Source: Symbiodinium natans | Taxonomy: Eukaryota; Sar; Dinophyceae; Suessiales; Symbiodiniaceae | Assembly: GCA_905221605.1 (NCBI GenBank) | Contig: CAJNDS010002378.1 | Span: 221,001-285,000, forward strand | Direction of reading: 5' to 3' | DNA length: 64,000 nucleotides | Shown here: one piece after another, positions 1 through 10,671 of the stretch | Layout: the number at the start of each line of letters is the position of its first letter | Position numbering within the stretch: the stretch's first letter is position 1 | The notes under the pieces: model-generated | The model's input: only the letters and a program-made list of their open reading frames with translations | The model's database searches: none | What the model was told of the DNA's origin: nothing | Made by a program: the position numbers and the translations under genes

Positions 1-60
1 GGAGCAGCCAAAAGTACGCGTGCTTCGTTGAACTGTGCTCGAACCGCAGGGCCCTTGCCG

Positions 61-115
61 TGCAAGCTTGCTTCACAAAGCATATGAGTCTTTTTTGAAA
101 CCAATCATGCGAGCA
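61..115 (+). repeat. Dispersed repeat, copy 1
   Basis: A roughly 55-bp segment starting GCAAGCTTGCTTCACAAAGC, running through CATATGA and a T-run, and ending ATCATGCGAGC. It recurs almost unchanged about 128 bp downstream, and in more diverged form near 47.8-48.0 kb. The 3' flank carries TTTGCAAATGGGGGTGGG, which also recurs at the distant copies, so the repeated unit is longer than the best-conserved core. No coding capacity or terminal inverted repeats are seen. Confidence 0.75.
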
Positions 116-188
116 TTCTTTTTGCAAATGGGGGTGGGCCGCCCCCCCCGCCCCACCAACCCCAAACCCCCTCCGCTTCTTTAAGCCC

Positions 189-243
189 TGCAAGCTTGCT
201 TCACAAAGCATATGAATCTTTTTGAAACCCATCATGCGAGCCG
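189..243 (+). repeat. Dispersed repeat, copy 2
   Basis: Near-identical direct repeat of the segment at 61-115. The same AAGCTTGC start, CATATGA, T-run with GAAACC and ATCATGCGAGC end are present, with a few substitutions and a shorter T-run. The spacer between the copies is a C-rich tract. Confidence 0.75.
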
Positions 244-244
244 T

Positions 245-665
245 TTGTTTGCTTTCCTACAAAAATAGGGGTGTTCCGTCTACATACGGAGGAAGTACAG
301 GTTTATCTATGGATTTTTATAGACAAGTAAGAAGACAGATTTGCCACTGAAAATAGAGAGAAACTAAGAATGCCAAGCTTTGGAAAAATAGAGGTCTCCT
401 GTTATCCGATAGAGCAAATCGGGATTTTCCTATTCAACTACTAACATATCGAGAAAACTGAAAAAACCTGGCGAAACACAGAAAATAAAGGTTTTTTTTG
501 ACTGAAGCATAGAACAAATATATGTTTTCCTACGAAAAGATAAGTAGAACTTTCCTATCGAAATATAGAGAAGATACAGGTTTGCCTATGAAATTGAGAG
601 ATACAATGAAAGGCTTTCCTATTCATTTAATTAGTATACATGCGATTTTCCGATTAATAACGAGA
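245..665 (+). repeat. AT-rich island of degenerate ~40-bp repeats
   Basis: Base composition switches abruptly from GC-rich to AT-rich here. Diverged units recur with the pattern ATAGAGA, a short A/C-rich spacer, then GGTTT or CTTTCCTAT; examples lie near 300, 400, 510, 550, 580 and 620. An open frame through the right half (522-740) is low-complexity and repeat-derived, so it is not called a gene. The unit resembles no simple microsatellite and probably comes from an old satellite or mobile element. Confidence 0.5.
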
Positions 666-1270
666 GAACCCCTCAAACCCCCACCCGCCAAAGAAAATGC
701 AGAAAAAATGCCAACGAGAAACAAGTCCACCCATATTTGAGGCGCCTGGCAGTGCTTGCGGCGCTTCGTCTCAGTGCAAGGGCTGCTTCAGCTGCCTTAC
801 GAGTGTTGCGCTCAAGATGTCTCGATGTCGAGCCATCAGATGTTGGGAGTCAGGTTTTGTACAGTGGGTTGATGAAGTTGCAGCTAGGAGGTTGTGTGGT
901 TCTTCAAGTGCTTTCGTCGCGCTTTGGAGGCAACTGCTCGTCAAGCCGCTGCGGATGGATCTTCGCAGGCAGGTGCAAGGACCGTGGGTCTTTCAAGCTG
1001 GGCTTGCCGATGACTCCGTCAGAGGCCGACTTTCTCAAGATCTTGCGCCGCAAGCGTGCGTCGCAGGAAGAGGCAAGGTCAGCAGCCAGAGCTCCGTTCG
1101 GAGTTTTGGAATTTGCTGGTGCTAGATGTGTAAGCTCATTAAATACAGAGTGCAGTCGCTTGGGCTCCAGGCTGCTGCGGCTGTTGAAGGCCTTCGAGCT
1201 GGTGGATACTTAGGCAGGGATCCTGAACGGGCTCCGGGCTGGTCCGGGCAGGTCCGGGCAGGTCCGAGCC
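666..1270. other. No recognised gene
   Basis: Two overlapping open frames (697-1125 and 737-1213) give Arg/Ser/Leu-rich translations without a recognisable domain or clear splice junctions. A short run such as MTPSEADFLKILRRKRAS (around 1010-1060) is the most protein-like part. A 9-10-bp GGTCCGGGCA tandem lies at 1240-1268. Confidence 0.4.
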
Positions 1271-1435
1271 ATGAAAGCTGAGTCATCAAGTGGTCAAGTT
1301 GGACTGCACCAGATGCTTGGTGGTCTTGCGCCTCTTTTCGAGGCGGTGTCCGCGGCTACTCTTCCGCCATTGTTGCCTCCAGACGAGGCAGCTTCATGGG
1401 GCTGTAGAGCCACCAGCAGAAGACAGTCCCGGTGA
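1271..1435 (+). CDS. Possible first exon or small ORF, unknown
   Basis: A 54-codon frame opens with ATG and reads MKAESSSGQVGLHQMLGGL, followed by a Pro/Leu-rich stretch. Third codon positions favour G or C less than in the strongest exons of this window, but the N-terminal half looks protein-like. A GT at about 1404 could act as splice donor, which would make this a first exon. No family is recognised and no matching downstream exon was identified. Confidence 0.3.
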   Translation: MKAESSSGQVGLHQMLGGLAPLFEAVSAATLPPLLPPDEAASWGCRATSRRQSR

Positions 1436-3434
1436 CTGGCTTGGCTGGGATGCATGTAGCTCGGCGACTTGTGCTGGCCGCGAAAGTCCGAACTGCAGGC
1501 TGCAAGTGGGAGATTTCCATTCACCTCTTCGACGAGATGCTGCAGCCAGCGCCTTTTGCTGATTCCAACAACAGAAGAAGCATAAGAAGCTGAGAGGCTG
1601 AGAGTATGAAGCGAAGAAGACGCGGGACGAAGACGGAAGACGCCGCCCTCTCTTTCGAAGGGGCACCCGCCACGACGCCGAACCCTGAGACCTAGGCAGG
1701 GCCTGCGGCCCAGCGCCTCGGCCTTCACGGCGGCCGCGGAGGCCTGCCAGGAAGGCAGAGGGCCCAAGAGATCTCTTAAGTGGGGAGACTCAAAGCAGCA
1801 CAGGCTGCAGACCTTCCCTCTCTGAAGGTGAGCAGCCTTCACTGGCCGAGCACGTGCGCCGGGTACAGGGTAGTGACAGCCCGCAACTCAAAGCCAAGGC
1901 CAAGGCCGGAGGGTATGCAGAGATGAGAGTACAAAAGAGACGTGGCGAGTGACTTGCGGCTTTCCACAGTCTTCGCCAGACTTCCCGGAAAGTTGCAGCG
2001 AAGCCAACTGCGGCCTCTGGACGGGTTCTTTATTCCAAGGCCGTCAGAGTCATCACGGTGTGAACTTGTGCGGTCTCGGCAGCTGCTCCGCCTGTTGCGA
2101 CACGTGTCTCCCGGCAGGGTGCGCTCTGCACGCGCTTTCGACAGAAGGACGCTTCCGCCGAGAGGCGCTGCCAGGATGTGTGCACCTGCTGGGAAGCTCA
2201 CATGAGCCCCCCCCCCTTCCCCCCCCAAAAAAAAATGCGAAGGCTGGCAGAAGCCGCAGAGCTTTTGCGATCTGGAGGCCACTTCGAGGCTCCTGAATTT
2301 CAGGGCAGTTTTTTCTGAACACGTCTGAACCCAATACGGCCTCTCTCGGCCGGACGCTTGCCTTGAGAAGGTCAAGACAGTACGTACGCAGTAGAATGCA
2401 GTAGGCAAAGATATGCAAAGATATGCATGTGTGTGAACTGCTATTGGTGCATCTTGCCTTTCCTCGATATGCGGCAGCTGGCTCAGGAGACCCTCAGTTA
2501 CACAACCGCTTTGCGAAACTGCCGCGACCTGAGTGGGAGCATCTCAGCAACTAGCTTCCCCACCCCCCGCCCCCCCCCTTTTGCTTGCCCAGGTGAGCAC
2601 GGCCATCACTGGGAGTGGGTGCGGCCGAGATGGGGTTGGGTGAACTTGGGCTTCGTATGGCTTCGTATTCCCTGAAGGGTGAAGTCTTTGGCCCCTGCAG
2701 CATTCAGAACACTTTTTTTTTTCCTCAGGCGCTGAGCCTCCTTGGGGAGATGACGGGCCGTAGCGCGCGGGCCCCAAGGCAGAAGGTCGCCATGCAGCAG
2801 ATCCGTGCAAGTCTCTTGTTTTCTTTCTTTTTATCACAGCCGAGTGCTCAAGCATATTCAAAGCATCAGCATGAAATTTGATCCACACCCTTCTTGTAGG
2901 AGGGTGTGGATAGACTCGATGTATGGTCCGTAGCAATCCTATGTGGTACTTCACGAGACTCCTACATCCACTCGAGGGGCTAGCAAACATGTCCTCTCCC
3001 GTGTTGTTCGTTTTTGTTTTCTGTTTGTCCTATGGCCCTATGGGGACCGGTGGAAGCATGTTGGCGCTTCTGGGCCGCTCCGTGGCCAAGGGGTTTCCCT
3101 TTCTTTGCTCTCCCGCTTCTGTTAGAATCAATTTTTTCTTCGTTTCTCTCGCATATGCCAGTAAAGTCTGTGAAGTTTCCCCCCAAAATTTGTGGAGTTA
3201 AGGAGCCTTGCTGGTGGTCTGCCTCCGCCTTTCTTGGTTTCTGGCTTGGCCTCATGGCTTTCGACATGGCTCCTCGGCGATGGTACGGCAGGGAATGTTC
3301 AGGATATTGATGGTTGCACACTGATTTTCACTCCGGCGACGTTGACGGCTGAGGTGAAGCCCGGGCTTCAGGTATCCGACCACGTGAAAGCCGTTGGCTC
3401 TCCCGCCTCTACCGTCACGATCGTCGAGCCGAAG
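1436..3434. other. Gene-poor stretch
   Basis: No recognised domain on either strand. It contains C-runs (near 2210 and 2560), an A-run (2227), a T-run (2708) and a perfect hairpin at 2881-2911. Open frames of 100-190 codons occur on both strands but overlap each other, lack domain motifs and look like chance frames in GC-rich DNA. Confidence 0.45.
2881..2911. repeat. Perfect 11-bp inverted repeat (hairpin)
   Basis: ATCCACACCCT at 2881-2891 is exactly mirrored as its reverse complement at 2901-2911 with a 9-nt loop. No U-tract follows, and no gene end is recognised just upstream, so a terminator role is not claimed. Confidence 0.7.
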
Positions 3435-4208
3435 ATGCAGCAGAAGCAGCAGGAGCAGCAGGAGCAGCCAGCCCACATCTTGGACTTGCTCATCTTGGAG
3501 CCGGCGTGCGCGGTGGTTGCGCTAAGCCTGGACTTCGTCGAGGCTTGGAAGCTACGCGCCGTTTGCCATCAGACACAAATCCTGCTGAGAGCAAGAGTTC
3601 TGTTGACCAAGACCTCCAGATTAGAGCAGATTTCCGACAACAGGAAGTTGGCCAGAACCCAACTTGCCCAAATTATGGAGAGCGTCCTTGCGCACCCCCA
3701 CTTCTTGGAAGAATCCGACTGTGCCGGGCGCACCCCGCTCATGCGCGCGGCACATCTTGGCATCCCAAAGCTATGCAGGGTACTGTTGGTCGCCCGAGCG
3801 GCTGTCAACGCGCGCGGCGGCAATGGATGGACGGCCCTGCACTACGCTGCCACCAGCAGCTCCAAGAGCGCGGAGACCTGTCAGCTACTGCTGGATCAGG
3901 GTGCTAACTTGGAAGCCCGCTCCCACGATGGCTGTACACCTTTCTATTACGCCTACAGAGCGGGCGATGATGCCGAGGTCATGAGGGTGCTGCATGGCCG
4001 CGGGGCCCGCCCGGATTTGAGGTCGCAGAATGCCTCGGGAACCGCTGACTGGGGATACCTCAGGTACTCGGAAAGGAAGGGGATGAAAAAGAGCTGCTCC
4101 ATAGTGTTGGCAAGGCAGTGTCGCGTTGCGTTGAAGGGGGCCGACTCGGGTCACCTTGTTGCCCTGAAGGGAGTCCTGCTCCCAAAAAGGTGGAGCAGGA
4201 CGTGGTGA
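3435..4208 (+). CDS. Ankyrin-repeat protein
   Basis: The frame encodes about 257 residues from the first in-frame ATG (3435); the frame is open further upstream, so an earlier exon could exist. A Gln-rich start is followed by a hydrophobic segment (DLLILEPACAVVALSLDF) and a Cys/His-containing helix, which could be an F-box-like module (inference). Three ankyrin repeats then follow, roughly residues 95-200: GRTPLMRAAHLGIPKLCRVL, GWTALHYAA with LLLDQGANLEARS, and GCTPFYYAYRAGDDAEVMR. The TPLMRAA, TALHYAA and GANLEARS elements are typical ankyrin consensus. Ankyrin repeats mediate protein-protein contacts; the partner cannot be told from sequence. The C-terminal tail is basic and may run into an intron. 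Confidence 0.75.
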   Translation: MQQKQQEQQEQPAHILDLLILEPACAVVALSLDFVEAWKLRAVCHQTQILLRARVLLTKTSRLEQISDNRKLARTQLAQIMESVLAHPHFLEESDCAGRTPLMRAAHLGIPKLCRVLLVARAAVNARGGNGWTALHYAATSSSKSAETCQLLLDQGANLEARSHDGCTPFYYAYRAGDDAEVMRVLHGRGARPDLRSQNASGTADWGYLRYSERKGMKKSCSIVLARQCRVALKGADSGHLVALKGVLLPKRWSRTW

Positions 4209-5007
4209 CCTACAACGTTGCCATTGCGGTGCCTTGGATGAAGCGTCACTACCGGGTTCTTGCCATAGTCAATTTAGCCTCGAGGTATCTGAAGGCCGTT
4301 TCTTGGCTTCTATGCCTCATGTTTACTTCAACGCGTCTTCTTGGGTTTTTTCCAACATATCAGCGTCCTTCCTTCTGTCTGTGGGTCAACGAGAGGCCTG
4401 CGGTCGAGGCCAGCAGTGGGAGCGATCGCTCTGCTTGCCCGCGGCCAATCTTCGATATGCCCCCATTTGGGTGCAAGGCAGTAGGGACTGAGTAGGTTTT
4501 TGTGTTTTAAGGGGGCTCTCGTGACGGTGAGGGCCGGCTGGCTTTCCCAGGCTGGATGGCATGCCGGCCGCCGAAGTCGAGCCTGACTTCGAGACTTATC
4601 AGGCCCAGCTCCGAAATTTTCGAATCCAGGTCGCTCAGGTCGCTAAGGTCGCTTGGGCGCACCCTTAACGGCGCCAAGGTGCTCTTTTCAACCTTTGCCC
4701 TTGTTCTCATCTCGCCGTTCTTCTTCCTTCCTCTTCTTGGTTTCAAAGGCGCTCTCTCCTGCGTCCCCTGACACGTGGTGGCCATGGCCCCTTTTTGTTG
4801 CTTAAAAACCCGAAATATCAGGGGCCGTGTTATAACGGTGGCACAATTAAGGCCCAAGCTCAGGCGCCCCGAAACCTTAGCCTCACCTTGAGAAGAACCC
4901 TGAAGCTCCTTCAAGAGGCCTTAAGCCACTGGCCATGTTTCCTCATGTACTTCCTCGTGTTTCAGGCCTTATCCCTCGCCTGCAGCCGCAACGGGGAGTG
5001 GGAGAAG
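4190..5007 (+). CDS. PPR repeat remnant, two exons
   Basis: Exon 4190-4228 follows an AG acceptor and reads VEQDVVTYNVAIA, ending at a GT donor. The second exon begins after CAG at 4965 and reads ALSLACSRNGEWEKA. Together they match one pentatricopeptide repeat as found in dinoflagellates (DVVTYN, then ACSRxGxWEKA). PPR proteins usually bind organelle RNA. Only about one repeat is visible, split by a ~740-bp intron, so this is either a fragment of a longer gene or a decayed copy. It overlaps the tail of the ankyrin frame in another reading frame, so the two are unlikely to be fully intact neighbours. Confidence 0.5.
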
Positions 5008-5889
5008 GCCTCAGCCCCTCGTGTCACTGAAATAGGCTCTCGGATGCTCCAGGGGTGTTCCAGGATGTCCAGGTTCGCAGTGTGGCCCTGCACGGAAGCA
5101 GTTTGTCAGGGTCTTGCTTGTTTGGACGCCGAGAAACGCGCTCTGCACATCTTGGCACCCACCCCTACTCGTACAACGGCCGTCTCTGTGCCAGGCGCTG
5201 GCTTTTTTGGCGCAGGCGCAGCAGCCCGAGCCTCGGTGTTAGAGCCCTCAGGGCCTCTCAGCGCGAAAGCAACCTTGGAACAGGCTCGGCGTGGCGAACA
5301 GCGAGTCGTGGCACATCGGCATGATGGCCTGTGCCGCTCGGTAGAGCTAGGTGGGGGCACTTCCCAGATGGTGGTACTTTGGTGCTTTCTACCCCCGAAA
5401 TCGACAATCCTTATTGTCGGAGACCCCAAAAGCGGACACCTCATGTGCTGTCGAGCTGTGGCAATCCTGAATATGCAGCCATATGCAGCCTAGGCTGGAG
5501 CTGGAGCTTGGGAGGTGCGGGCCCTTGCGGGCCATTGCGGGCTTGACTCCCACCTCGTCACGAACGACTCCCACCTTGTCACGAAAGCCTCTGAGAGCGA
5601 GCGAAAGAGTTAGCTTCCATGGGGGGGGGGGTGGTTGGCGGCGTGGAGCGGCCTCCCCTCTTGTTTGCAAACTTTCTGTTCAAATGAACAAATGAACAGA
5701 AGAATCTGAACAAAAATTACTCTCTTTTGCAAATCAACTGCCTTCATAGCTGCAGAAGAATATCTGAATCAATCTAAAGACCACCAAGAAGGATTGCATC
5801 GTTAGTTAGGACGGAGCTGGCCTTCGAATGCAGGTTTGCATCTAAGCACCAGGTGCAAGACAAATGGGATTTGGGAAAAGGATCTGAGT
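5008..5889. other. No recognised gene
   Basis: A long + frame (to 5493) continues past the PPR exon but loses any recognisable repeat pattern. A G-run lies at 5620-5630. Composition becomes AT-richer after about 5680 and leads into the repeat field that follows. Confidence 0.4.
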
Positions 5890-6850
5890 AGGAGAAAGGG
5901 CTGGATTCTTAGGATGTAGAAGCAGGATTGCGGGCCAAATCTCAAACGCATACGAGATCCTAAACGTATAAGGGGTTCAGTAGGAACAGGATATGCAGGA
6001 CTAGATCCTGAAGAATAGGATTAGGAATTCGGGCGTAATCTTAAACGAATAGGGTTTAGGAATAGGATTTGGGTTTAGGGCTCAGTCCGACATGAACAGG
6101 GTCTAGGAGTAGGATGTAGGGCCAGATCCTAGGAATAGGATTCTGTAGGAATAGGATACTTAGGGCTCGATCCTAAAGGAACAGGGAATTTAGGAATCAG
6201 TCCGAAACGACAAGGATTTCAGAAAAGCATCTTGGAGTATGATTTTTTGGCCAGTTCCTAAACGAATAGGGTTCATTGGGAATAGGATTTAGGGGTCAGA
6301 TTCGGGTTCAATCTTACGAATAGGCTCTAGGGCTCAGTCCCAGACGAGCAGGACTTCGGAATACGATCTAGGAACGGGGTGGCAGGACCCCATATCAGGG
6401 GAAAGCAGTGCGTCATTTCGGACATTCAAATATCATGGCACATCCTTGGGCGTCACCCACTTGTGGCGCCTGACTCCCAAGCGTAGGGATCCTAAACGGG
6501 ATCCAGGGCTACCTCCTAGTTGAAGAGGATTTTGGAATAGGGGTTTAGGGCTGAAGCCCGAGATGAAAAGTAGTGAGCCATGGGATTTCGTGCACCAAAT
6601 CCTAAACGAATCGAATTCAGCCTAGGTTTCAGAGCTCAATCCCCACGAGTAGGGCTTAGGAATATGATGTAGGGCTGCAACTCCTAAACGGAACAGGACA
6701 TGGGGCCAAATGCTCACGAGTAGGTTTTGGGCTAAGTCCTAAACGATGGGATGCAAAGCGACATTTGTTGCTGCTCTCCAAAACGAGTAGAATTTACAAA
6801 TGCAGGAAAAGCCAAAATCTTAGGGTTGGGAATTGGATTTAGGCTTGTTA
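5890..6850. repeat. Field of decayed TTTAGGG-like repeats
   Basis: About 960 bp in which variants of TTTAGGG, TAGGAATAGGAT, GGGCTCAGTCC and CCTAAACGAATAGG recur every 30-50 bp. Both the G-rich form and its complement (CCTAAAC) occur, so many units are imperfect palindromes. No open frame of note crosses it. It looks like an eroded array of telomere-type repeats or of a satellite built from them. Confidence 0.65.
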
Positions 6851-7487
6851 GCTTCAATTCCCTGGCAGCCTCCAAAGCCGCGCTGCGCGATAGTTTCGGC
6901 GAATGGGGCTTTGTAGCGTTGAGTTTTTAAGTTTTCAAGGGCAAGGCCCACCCCCTTTAAAAGGGAAAGTTTGCTTTTCTTTCAGGGCCCGGGAAATGAG
7001 GAGAATGAGGGAAATCTGCAGAAAGACAGTAAATAGTAAAAACCTCATAAGTTAATTCTGGAGCTGGCGCTACTTGTTGGGGAGAACGCTCCTGGGGCAC
7101 TAGCTTTCGTCCCATCCCTCGCCCTGCCAAAGTAGAGAAGAGTAGCGGATAGGAGTGTGAGAGCACAGGGTGAGTGAGTGTGTGAGTGAGTGTGTGTCTG
7201 TTTGCTTTTTGAAAATGACTTTGCGCGGGCCTTGCGGGTGCCACGTGTAGATGTTGTGTGCAGCTGCAGGCGACGCTGGAGATGCTGGAATGTGCAGGGA
7301 CATCTGAATCTCCGCTGCGCCCTCAGTGCAAGCAACGCAACTAACGTAACCTCGTGTTGTCTCTTTGCAAGCTGCTGAGCATTAGGAAGGATGTCTCCCG
7401 CGACCTCATGTGCTATGGAGTAGCCCTGCTTGGCACTTGGAGCTCTCTCTAAAGGATGGTACGTATGACACATCCCGGTGAGTGCAG
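6851..7487. other. Intergenic, TG-rich tract
   Basis: Contains a GTGAGTGA-type tract at about 7168-7198. Frames on the minus strand here are shadows of this low-complexity sequence. No domain is recognised. Confidence 0.45.
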
Positions 7488-7680
7488 GTACGCTTGCATG
7501 GAGGCGGGTCGCTGGCCACAGTGCCTCGACCTGCTCGAGCGCATGCGCCTCGAGGAGGTCGCGCCTGCCGCTTGCTGGTCCGACCTCGGTCCGAATGTTC
7601 ACCTCAGGTGCAGCCGGACAGCATTGCCCTTGCCTGCGCAGCTCAAGCTTGCCGCGATGGCAGGCGGAAGCTTGTGCAGC
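7488..7680 (+). CDS. PPR exons upstream of the methyltransferase gene
   Basis: Exon 7488 to about 7568 follows a CAG acceptor and reads YACMEAGRWPQCLDLLERMR then LEEVAP, a standard dinoflagellate PPR helix pair (GRWxxCLxLLExMR). A second exon after CAG at 7607 reads VQPDSIALACAAQACRDGRR, again PPR-like. The spacing suggests one repeat per exon. The methyltransferase exons begin about 570 bp downstream on the same strand, so both could belong to one fused gene, but no linking exon could be proven. The expected role is organelle RNA binding. Confidence 0.55.
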
Positions 7681-8253
7681 TCGGGTACTTGTGAGAGTAT
7701 TGGGCCGAGAAATGGGGACGCGTCTCGGTGTCAGGAATCAGGCCGCGGCGAATGAAATCCTGGAAGAAATGTCGGGACCCCAGGGCAGAGTGGATGGTGA
7801 AAGGCCGACAGGTTTCCGCATGGGATGAATGGTGACCGGGCTTTGTTCCGGTGCTTCGAGGCGCCATCGCAAGATGGATTCCAACGTAGCTGAGGCCACG
7901 CGACGACAAATCTACGAATAACCCGCCGACTCCTCGTGTGGCCCCGTGCCAGGTTCTGAACGAGGCAACTCTGTCCGTGGACTTCCCAGAGGCGATGATC
8001 TCCAAGACTCGACATCGACAAATTGCATGAATTGCAGTGGCTGCAACGAAGTGGCTGTTGTAGTGTAGTCAGCTGCAAACCCTCTGAGGCGAGATCCCGC
8101 TTCCTTATTCCCGAAAAGCCTCCAGCAGAGCTGCTCCGAACGTTTGAGAATCCAAGAACTGGCAGGTGCGAAGCCCTGTGCCGCTGGGAGCTTTGAGGCC
8201 TCTGAGTGGACTCTCATGGAGCCCTCACGGAGTCCCAGAGTCCCGAAAGGCCG
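7681..8253. other. Linker between PPR and methyltransferase exons
   Basis: A short coding-like run (ANEILEEMSG, about 7745-7780) could be a further PPR helix. Frames on the minus strand (7643-8005, 7912-8535) lie antisense to the real exons and are not supported. Confidence 0.35.
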
Positions 8254-9815
8254 ATGGCGCAGAAGGAGGTCCAGCTCTTCAAGTGGATCAGGCAGCGAGC
8301 CACTCCTGGAGACGTGCAGTCCGTGATCAAGGTGCCTCGGAGCGTGCTGTGGTGTGGTCAGTGTAGTTGTGGCCCTTGCAACTCCTGTGACGCGCTCGGC
8401 GCCTGCGCCACTGTTTTCCAGGTAATTGAGGAGTTTGCAGAGGAGCGGAGCTGGCTGAAGATCCAGGGCGAGCAGAAGAAGGAGCTTCTGGAGGCTGCAG
8501 GGCGAGGATCGATTGGACCTCAACAAACGTCCCATTTGATGCTCTTTTTGGGAGGGGGGGGAGGAGGGGGTGTCCTTACCAGAGAGTTACAGGTACAGTG
8601 GCGCGGCGCTGTAATGCCGAACCTGTTTTTCAGAGGCGACGCTTCGCGCGGAGGACCGCATTGTTGAATTTGGCTGCCGAGACCTTGGAGGGTTCTTGTG
8701 GATATTGGGACATATTGGGACAACACCATCAAAGCTTGGGATACCAGGCAAGACTACCAAGGCTACGTGGGCTACTCCTCCATGGTCATGGCACAGCGGT
8801 TGCGTGAGCTTGGAGGGCGTGGCAGCGCGTGGCACTCAGCTTCCCAGCACATTGTCGGAGTCTGAGGGTGAGCCTTGCGGCGTGCTGTGTTGCTGGAAAA
8901 GGTCACCACATGCGAGGTGGATGCAGCCAACGCATACATTGCCCGTGGAGGCCTCAACAGCCCAAGCAACTGCAAAGCAGCTGCGCTATATTCAATGAAG
9001 ACGTTCAAACTCGCCCTTCAAGCCGTGCATGACCTTTCGAGATGCACAGAAGGTCACTTTGGACCTTGCGGGAGTTCTTGTTTATTCATTTTGTTTTGGG
9101 ACAGTTTAATGTGTCGGGCCCCCCCCCCTCCCACCAAAGCAACGCCTTGCACGTTGTGCGACCGAAGGTCCTAAGGTGGGGGGCGGGGCGGGGTCTTTCT
9201 CGAGGCTCCCCCACCCCTCTGAGGCCCCCTCCCCCCTCTTAGGCCCCTTCTTGAAGTGGTACTGCGTTTGATGTTGACACACGGTTGTTCTCGCACATGT
9301 GCTGTCTTGATGCGTGCAACGCAAGCTCACATGGGATATACTTTGTTTGACGCCCATGTGCTGACTTCCTGCGTACCACACCAGCTCGCCAAGGATTTAC
9401 TTTGTTTACATCCATAAATCGCTTCAATATTGTCCAGTTAGGTCAGGAGCTCCGTTGTGTCTCGTGTGTTTTCCGATACGTCCTCGGTTCCAATTCGCCT
9501 CTGCCACGAGTGCTGGCTTTTCTCCGAGGGAGCTTGCTTTCGTTCGCCATGCTCTCAAGTGGTCCTAAGAATCACTTAGGCCGACTTAGGGAGAGCAGCA
9601 AGCCAAGGTGGCGTGCTACAGTTTGCCGGGGTGGAGGGAGAAGTCCAGGTCCGGGTAGGGTACTTCTGCCACGTCTTTGTCATGCATCCCCTCCAATGGT
9701 ATGCAGACATGTGCTCTCTTGTCGCAGCATGTTAGAGGCATTGCGTGACAGGTGCGCATGTGACTGGGTGGCCACTGGGCAGCTGGGTACCATTGACTTC
9801 CTTCTGCTGGACACG
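8254..9815 (+). CDS. Catechol-O-methyltransferase-like, multi-exon
   Basis: Class I SAM-dependent methyltransferase of the COMT type, which would move a methyl group from S-adenosylmethionine to a small hydroxylated substrate. Exon 1 (8254-8331) reads QRATPGDVQSVIK; exon 2 (8422-8496) reads VIEEFAEERSWLKIQGEQKK; exon 3 (8636-8675) reads AEDRIVEFG; exon 4 (8762-8826) reads YVGYSSMVMAQRLRELGG; exon 5 (from 8902) reads VTTCEVDAANAYIARGG; a later exon (about 9728-9815) reads LGTIDFLLLD. IVEFG-YVGYSS matches the SAM-binding motif I (LELGTYxGYS), CEVDAANAYIA matches the acidic motif II, and IDFLLLD matches the metal-site FLDH region, with Thr in place of the usual His. Exons 1-5 join in phase; donors at 8497, 8676 and 8827 are GC, all with AG acceptors. 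The start is the first ATG in exon 1 and may not be the true one. Confidence 0.75.
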
Positions 9816-10189
9816 GGGCCCGTGGGGCCAGCATGGGCCAGCTTGAGCAGTTCGTATCAGACAAGTACGCGCGATCGTAGGTGGTAGCTTGAAGCAACTT
9901 GAAGCACACCGGAGGACCATCGAGGCACGATCTATCATGAGGCAGGATGTAGCATCTTGCTTCCGCCTTTGTAACAAAGTCCAGTTTACGCCGCTTTGAG
10001 AATGGGAAGATTCGAGGATCTACATGCAGCAGAGCCCAGCCTGTCCGAGACAGTGCTGTGCTGAGATGCCCTACCGTACGGCAGCGTACGACTCCTAAAG
10101 TTTCAGCTCTAAAGTTTGCCATCTTTTTGAGGCTATCGTTTTCGCAGATAATGTACTTTATCCTGGCGCTCCGTCTGGGACCCACCACT

Positions 10190-10332
10190 CTGACGCAAAG
10201 TCTTTATGTGTGGCAAGAGCGCACGTGCACACGAGGTTGTTCGTCAACTACATCGACGTTCAGGGATACGCCATCGAGATCCACGAGCTGAAGGCCATGT
10301 CGCCCCTCACCCCATTCTTTAGACTTGTGTGA
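10190..10332 (+). CDS. Possible last exon of the methyltransferase gene
   Basis: The frame reads VARAHVHTRLFVNYIDVQGY, then an acidic helix and a stop at 10330-10332. Position (about 370 bp past the FLLLD exon) and protein-like composition fit a C-terminal exon of the COMT-like gene, but the segment has no diagnostic motif. Confidence 0.3.
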
Positions 10333-10671
10333 CGTTTTTTTCAAGCCTCCTTCACAGACCTAGCTCCTAGATGGTGGAACCTCACAAGCGTTTGCCAAAG
10401 AGAGCTGAAGTGGAAAGAATTTTGCAGCCATGAGAAATGAAGGCTAGGGCTCCGTGAACATTTCTGAGAGCGCACTGCCGTCTCTTCACTTCTGAACTTC
10501 TGAAAGGAGTTCAAGCGGCCAGACCTTGATGACTGGGCGCTGACCTTGGCCTCCTCGCTTTGGTTTTGAGAAAGCAACGCCCTTCGGCAACCTCGGTCTT
10601 GCTCTTGAGCAGAGGTGGTGATCTGCAGACCACCGCCCCCAGAGAAGCGCAAGGAGATGCCGGCGTCTCAC

